DNA of 7,031 nt. Origin: JACRBK01 sp964427955 (lineage in GTDB: Bacteria; Chloroflexota; Anaerolineae; Aggregatilineales; Aggregatilineaceae). This document shows positions 4,526 through 7,031 of this stretch, in pieces. Positions within the stretch are counted from its first letter, which is position 1; every line of letters starts with the position of its first letter. A program made the translations under genes and the position numbers. Location of the stretch: NCBI GenBank assembly GCA_964427955.1, contig CAYRWY010000319.1:1-7031 (forward strand). The letters run 5' to 3'. The notes beneath the pieces are model-generated. The model was given only the letters and a program-made list of their open reading frames with translations. It was not told the origin of the DNA and made no database searches.

Positions 4526-7030
4526 TTACGCCTCGTCCGGCAGCAACCCTTCGTCCGGGCGCTCGGCGGGGACGGTCGGCGTCTTGGCGGGCGGAGTCGG
4601 CTTTGGTTTGGGCGGCGCGGGACGTTTGGCGCGGGCCTTCGGATCGCGCACGACCTTGTCGGTCTCGTCCGGCTTGAGCGTGACCTTGTGTTTGGTCGGG
4701 AACACGATCTCCGTGCCCTGGTCCGAGCGCGTGATGCGGACGCCGTGCTGCGTCCAGGTCATCGTCTCGCCCGCGAAGGCGAACGGATCGCTGATCACCA
4801 CCGCGCCGGGATCGAGGGCGAACGCGCCGAACAGCCGCGCGAACCAGCCCAGCGACACCGCCCCCTCGAAGCTGTCGGCATCGCCCAATCCGGCCCCGGT
4901 GTCGGGGTTGTAGAGCGTGCGGAAGGCTTTGTCGGTCTTCAGGCTCTCCATCTGCGCGGCCAGTACCCGCCGGAACAGGTCCGCCGCTTCGCGTGGGTGA
5001 TCGCGCTCGATCAGCGCCAGGCCGATCCGGGCGTTCCAGTCCGGCCACATCCCGCCGCAGCCGTTCAGATTGGCCGGATCGTAGACCGGGCTGTGGGCCG
5101 GGCAGCCGGGAATGCCGTAGGCGCGCCCATACTGCGCCGGATCGGTGATCTGCGCGACCAGGCGGGCGGTCTGATCCTCGCTCAGCGTGCCGGACCACAG
5201 CGGCATCAGCAGCGCCTGATCCGGCTGGGACAGGTTGACGGTGTTGATCTCGATCTTGAACACCCGGCTCAGCCCGTCGAATTTGACCCGCGTGATCTCG
5301 CGCCAGACGGTGCCGGTCGTGGCCGATCCCATGCTGCGCGACCACTGGAACGCATCGCCGCCCAACGTTTCGCGGGTGGGTTGGCCCTGGCTGTTGGTGC
5401 CTTCCAGCGTGCAGCCGATCCGGGGCGGGCGGCCCATGCTGCCGATCACGCGCAGGATCAGGCGGCTGGGGTGGGGCAGGGTGACTCGTTCGTCGAGCGG
5501 CTGATCCCCTTTGCCGGTGAAGACCACGTCGCCGGTCGGGCAGGCGTGCGAATCGCGATCCCGGTAGCGGAAGCCGCCCGCCGCTTCGTCCCAGAATTCG
5601 TTCAGCGCGGCGGACAGCGCCTCGTAGCGCGGCTTGATCGCGCGTGCCACGTCGTCCCGGTCCAGCAGCTTGCAGATGCCGAGCAGCGTCCGGGCTTCGC
5701 GCACGAGGTAGGCCAGCAGATCCGGCGCTTCGAGGGCGGACACGTCCACGCCCTGCGCCCAGCGCCGCGCCCGCCCCAGCGTGGGACCGTCACCGAACGC
5801 GCCCTGCTCGATCTGCGTCCATTCCGGCACGCCGTCGCCGTCGCGATCCAGATCGGGCTGTTGCCAGCGGTGGAAGAATTTGACCAGCCCGTCCAGGCAT
5901 TCGGCCAGGAAGTCCTTGTCGCGGGTGAAGGTGTAGACGGCATACGCCAGCGTCGCCAGCAGCGGCGGCGCGATCACGTTCACGCGCTGGCCGTCGAGGC
6001 CGGGCCGGGCGTCGATCCAGCCATCCTCGCGCTGCACGGCCAAAAAGTTCCGCACGATCCCCTGTCCGATTTCCGGCGCGGCCAGCGCCACCGCCGGGGC
6101 GATCAACAGGGCGTCGGGCAGGCTTTGCCCGCTCCACGGGTGGGTGAAGCTGCTGCTGTAGCCGCCGCTGGGGGGATAGCCCATATTCGGGCGGCGCGCG
6201 CCGACGAACGACGGCTGCGGCAGGCTCCCGGTCGCGTTCAACAGGCTCCGCTGGACGATTTGCTGGCTCCACGCCAGCGCCAGGTCCCAGTCGGCGTGCC
6301 CGGTCTCGATCTGCGGCTCGGCGGCGGATCGCGCTTCGAGCGCTGCCAGGTGGGTGTCCCAGTTTTCCTGGCGCAGCCATTGGTGCGCCCGCAGCAGGCT
6401 GGCATCGCGCGAGGGCAGCCCGGCCAGCACCCAGCGGATCGCGACCGTTTCGCCCGGCGGCAGCGTGATCGCCCGGCTCAAGCGCGACGCGACGTTGGTT
6501 TGGGTCGCGCCGTCCAGCAGCAGTACCGGCTGCAAAAACGGCAGGTTGCCCAGTTGCAGCGCCACCTGGTGGTTGTCCAGCGTCAGGAAGAGGACTTGCA
6601 GCGTCTTGTTTTCGCGCACCGCCTGCGCCGACAGGTCCAGGGCGAGCGCCTGCGGCTGGTCGCTGGAATTGGCGCACAGGATGCGCCCGCCGACCGCCTG
6701 CGATTCCATCACCCAGATCTCATACGTCAGGTGGATCGCCAGGGTGAGATCGGCCTGCACCCGCGCATAATCTGCCGCAAAAGCCGTCAGTCGCGGCGGC
6801 GTGTGGTAGCCTTGCGTCTCGTGCACCTGCCGCCGGTTGATCGACCACAGCGGGACGATCCGCGCCAGTCCAACCCGGCCCCCGTAGCGCGTTTCGAGGC
6901 TGCGCGCGGGTTCATCCGGTTGGCCCAGGTGCAGCTGCCAGACGGTGTCGTCCAGGAAGTTGGTGCGCCCGGCGCGCGCGTCGGCAGCAAAGCGGGGAGC
7001 CGTCGGATCGGCAGAAGCAGGTTTCCCTTC
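4526..7030 (-). CDS. Glycoside-hydrolase-like (alpha/alpha)6-barrel protein, MGH1/GH63-type (5' end outside window)
   Basis: The frame is open to the window edge: 834 codons are visible, and the start is not seen. A GTG at 6826 is only an internal valine, because the 68 preceding codons read as good protein (TNFLDDTVWQLHLG; LARIVPLWSINRRQ). Numbering from the edge, about 1-230 is a beta-rich N-terminal domain, followed by an (alpha/alpha)6-toroid catalytic-type domain. It contains HPWSGQSLPDALL (297-309); a Ca-loop-like DLDRDGDGVPEW (393-404); a beta-rich insert (about 498-603); and MPLWSG (609-614), GCGGMWPDWNARIGLAL (657-673) and YNPDTG (707-712) as in GH63 and mannosylglycerate-hydrolase-like enzymes. 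The tail (about 788-834) is Lys/Pro-rich, low-complexity and probably disordered. Hydrolysis of an alpha-linked sugar is the family expectation; the substrate and the catalytic acid/base pair cannot be fixed here. An amylo-alpha-1,6-glucosidase relative is the alternative. Confidence 0.75.
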   Translation of the reverse strand, partial: EGKPASADPTAPRFAADARAGRTNFLDDTVWQLHLGQPDEPARSLETRYGGRVGLARIVPLWSINRRQVHETQGYHTPPRLTAFAADYARVQADLTLAIHLTYEIWVMESQAVGGRILCANSSDQPQALALDLSAQAVRENKTLQVLFLTLDNHQVALQLGNLPFLQPVLLLDGATQTNVASRLSRAITLPPGETVAIRWVLAGLPSRDASLLRAHQWLRQENWDTHLAALEARSAAEPQIETGHADWDLALAWSQQIVQRSLLNATGSLPQPSFVGARRPNMGYPPSGGYSSSFTHPWSGQSLPDALLIAPAVALAAPEIGQGIVRNFLAVQREDGWIDARPGLDGQRVNVIAPPLLATLAYAVYTFTRDKDFLAECLDGLVKFFHRWQQPDLDRDGDGVPEWTQIEQGAFGDGPTLGRARRWAQGVDVSALEAPDLLAYLVREARTLLGICKLLDRDDVARAIKPRYEALSAALNEFWDEAAGGFRYRDRDSHACPTGDVVFTGKGDQPLDERVTLPHPSRLILRVIGSMGRPPRIGCTLEGTNSQGQPTRETLGGDAFQWSRSMGSATTGTVWREITRVKFDGLSRVFKIEINTVNLSQPDQALLMPLWSGTLSEDQTARLVAQITDPAQYGRAYGIPGCPAHSPVYDPANLNGCGGMWPDWNARIGLALIERDHPREAADLFRRVLAAQMESLKTDKAFRTLYNPDTGAGLGDADSFEGAVSLGWFARLFGAFALDPGAVVISDPFAFAGETMTWTQHGVRITRSDQGTEIVFPTKHKVTLKPDETDKVVRDPKARAKRPAPPKPKPTPPAKTPTVPAERPDEGLLPDEA

Positions 7031-7031
7031 G

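Noticed and set aside
4500..5345. 281-codon minus-strand open frame at the end of the glycosidase-like gene
   Set aside because: Same-strand, different-frame shadow; Arg/Gln/Gly-rich with no domain, while the true frame continues through TM-free folded sequence.
5790..6677. 295-codon minus-strand open frame
   Set aside because: Out of frame with the glycosidase-like gene and made of Arg/Ala/Gly/Pro-rich low-complexity sequence.
6824..6826. GTG as start of the glycosidase-like gene
   Set aside because: The frame stays open to the window edge, and the 68 upstream codons have normal protein character, so this is an internal valine.

Overview
The window looks like a GC-rich bacterial metagenome scaffold, most likely Chloroflexota (Anaerolineae-like). 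The reasons are the YfhO-type and RarA protein styles, a Thr/Pro-rich 'TPTP...ATVNAL' linker after a membrane anchor, a small RHH-like/HNH gene pair of a kind I associate with Chloroflexota and Cyanobacteria, and a hypothetical two-helix membrane protein. This assignment is inference. The scaffold has one 100-N gap, and it looks artificial.

Plus strand, left end. The tail of a multi-pass membrane protein (2-175, YfhO-like) is followed by a short intergenic stretch with a perfect palindrome beside a TATACT box. Then comes the most interesting gene (249-1487): a three-part protein with a cytoplasmic TIR domain, one transmembrane helix, and an extracytoplasmic DsbA-type thioredoxin domain. Part of this gene is clearly poorer in GC than its neighbours.

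Minus strand, 1577-7030. All other genes run leftwards, converging on the TIR gene. In transcription order they are: a large partial (alpha/alpha)6-barrel glycoside-hydrolase-like protein (4526-7030); after 61 bp, a small RHH-like protein (4045-4464); overlapping it by 8 bp, an HNH endonuclease gene that has lost its central catalytic segment and changed frame (3661-4052); after 27 bp, the AAA+ replication/recombination protein RarA (2257-3633); and, overlapping its end, a small membrane protein read in two overlapping frames (2043-2276 and 1577-2046). The last of these also spans the N gap.

Reconstruction. The 55 bp on the left of the N run are repeated exactly on its right. Removing one copy and the Ns (155 bp) restores an unbroken 104-codon reading frame, so the scaffold is probably contiguous there. 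A single missing C near 2050 would fuse this frame with the upstream one into one protein of about 181 residues.

Functional reading. The minus-strand genes from 4464 down are packed closely enough to be one transcript: DNA-related genes (RHH-like protein, HNH nuclease, RarA) followed by an uncharacterised membrane protein. The TIR-TM-DsbA protein stands alone on the other strand and resembles a one-component redox-to-NAD signalling device. No tRNA, rRNA, CRISPR array or insertion sequence was seen.
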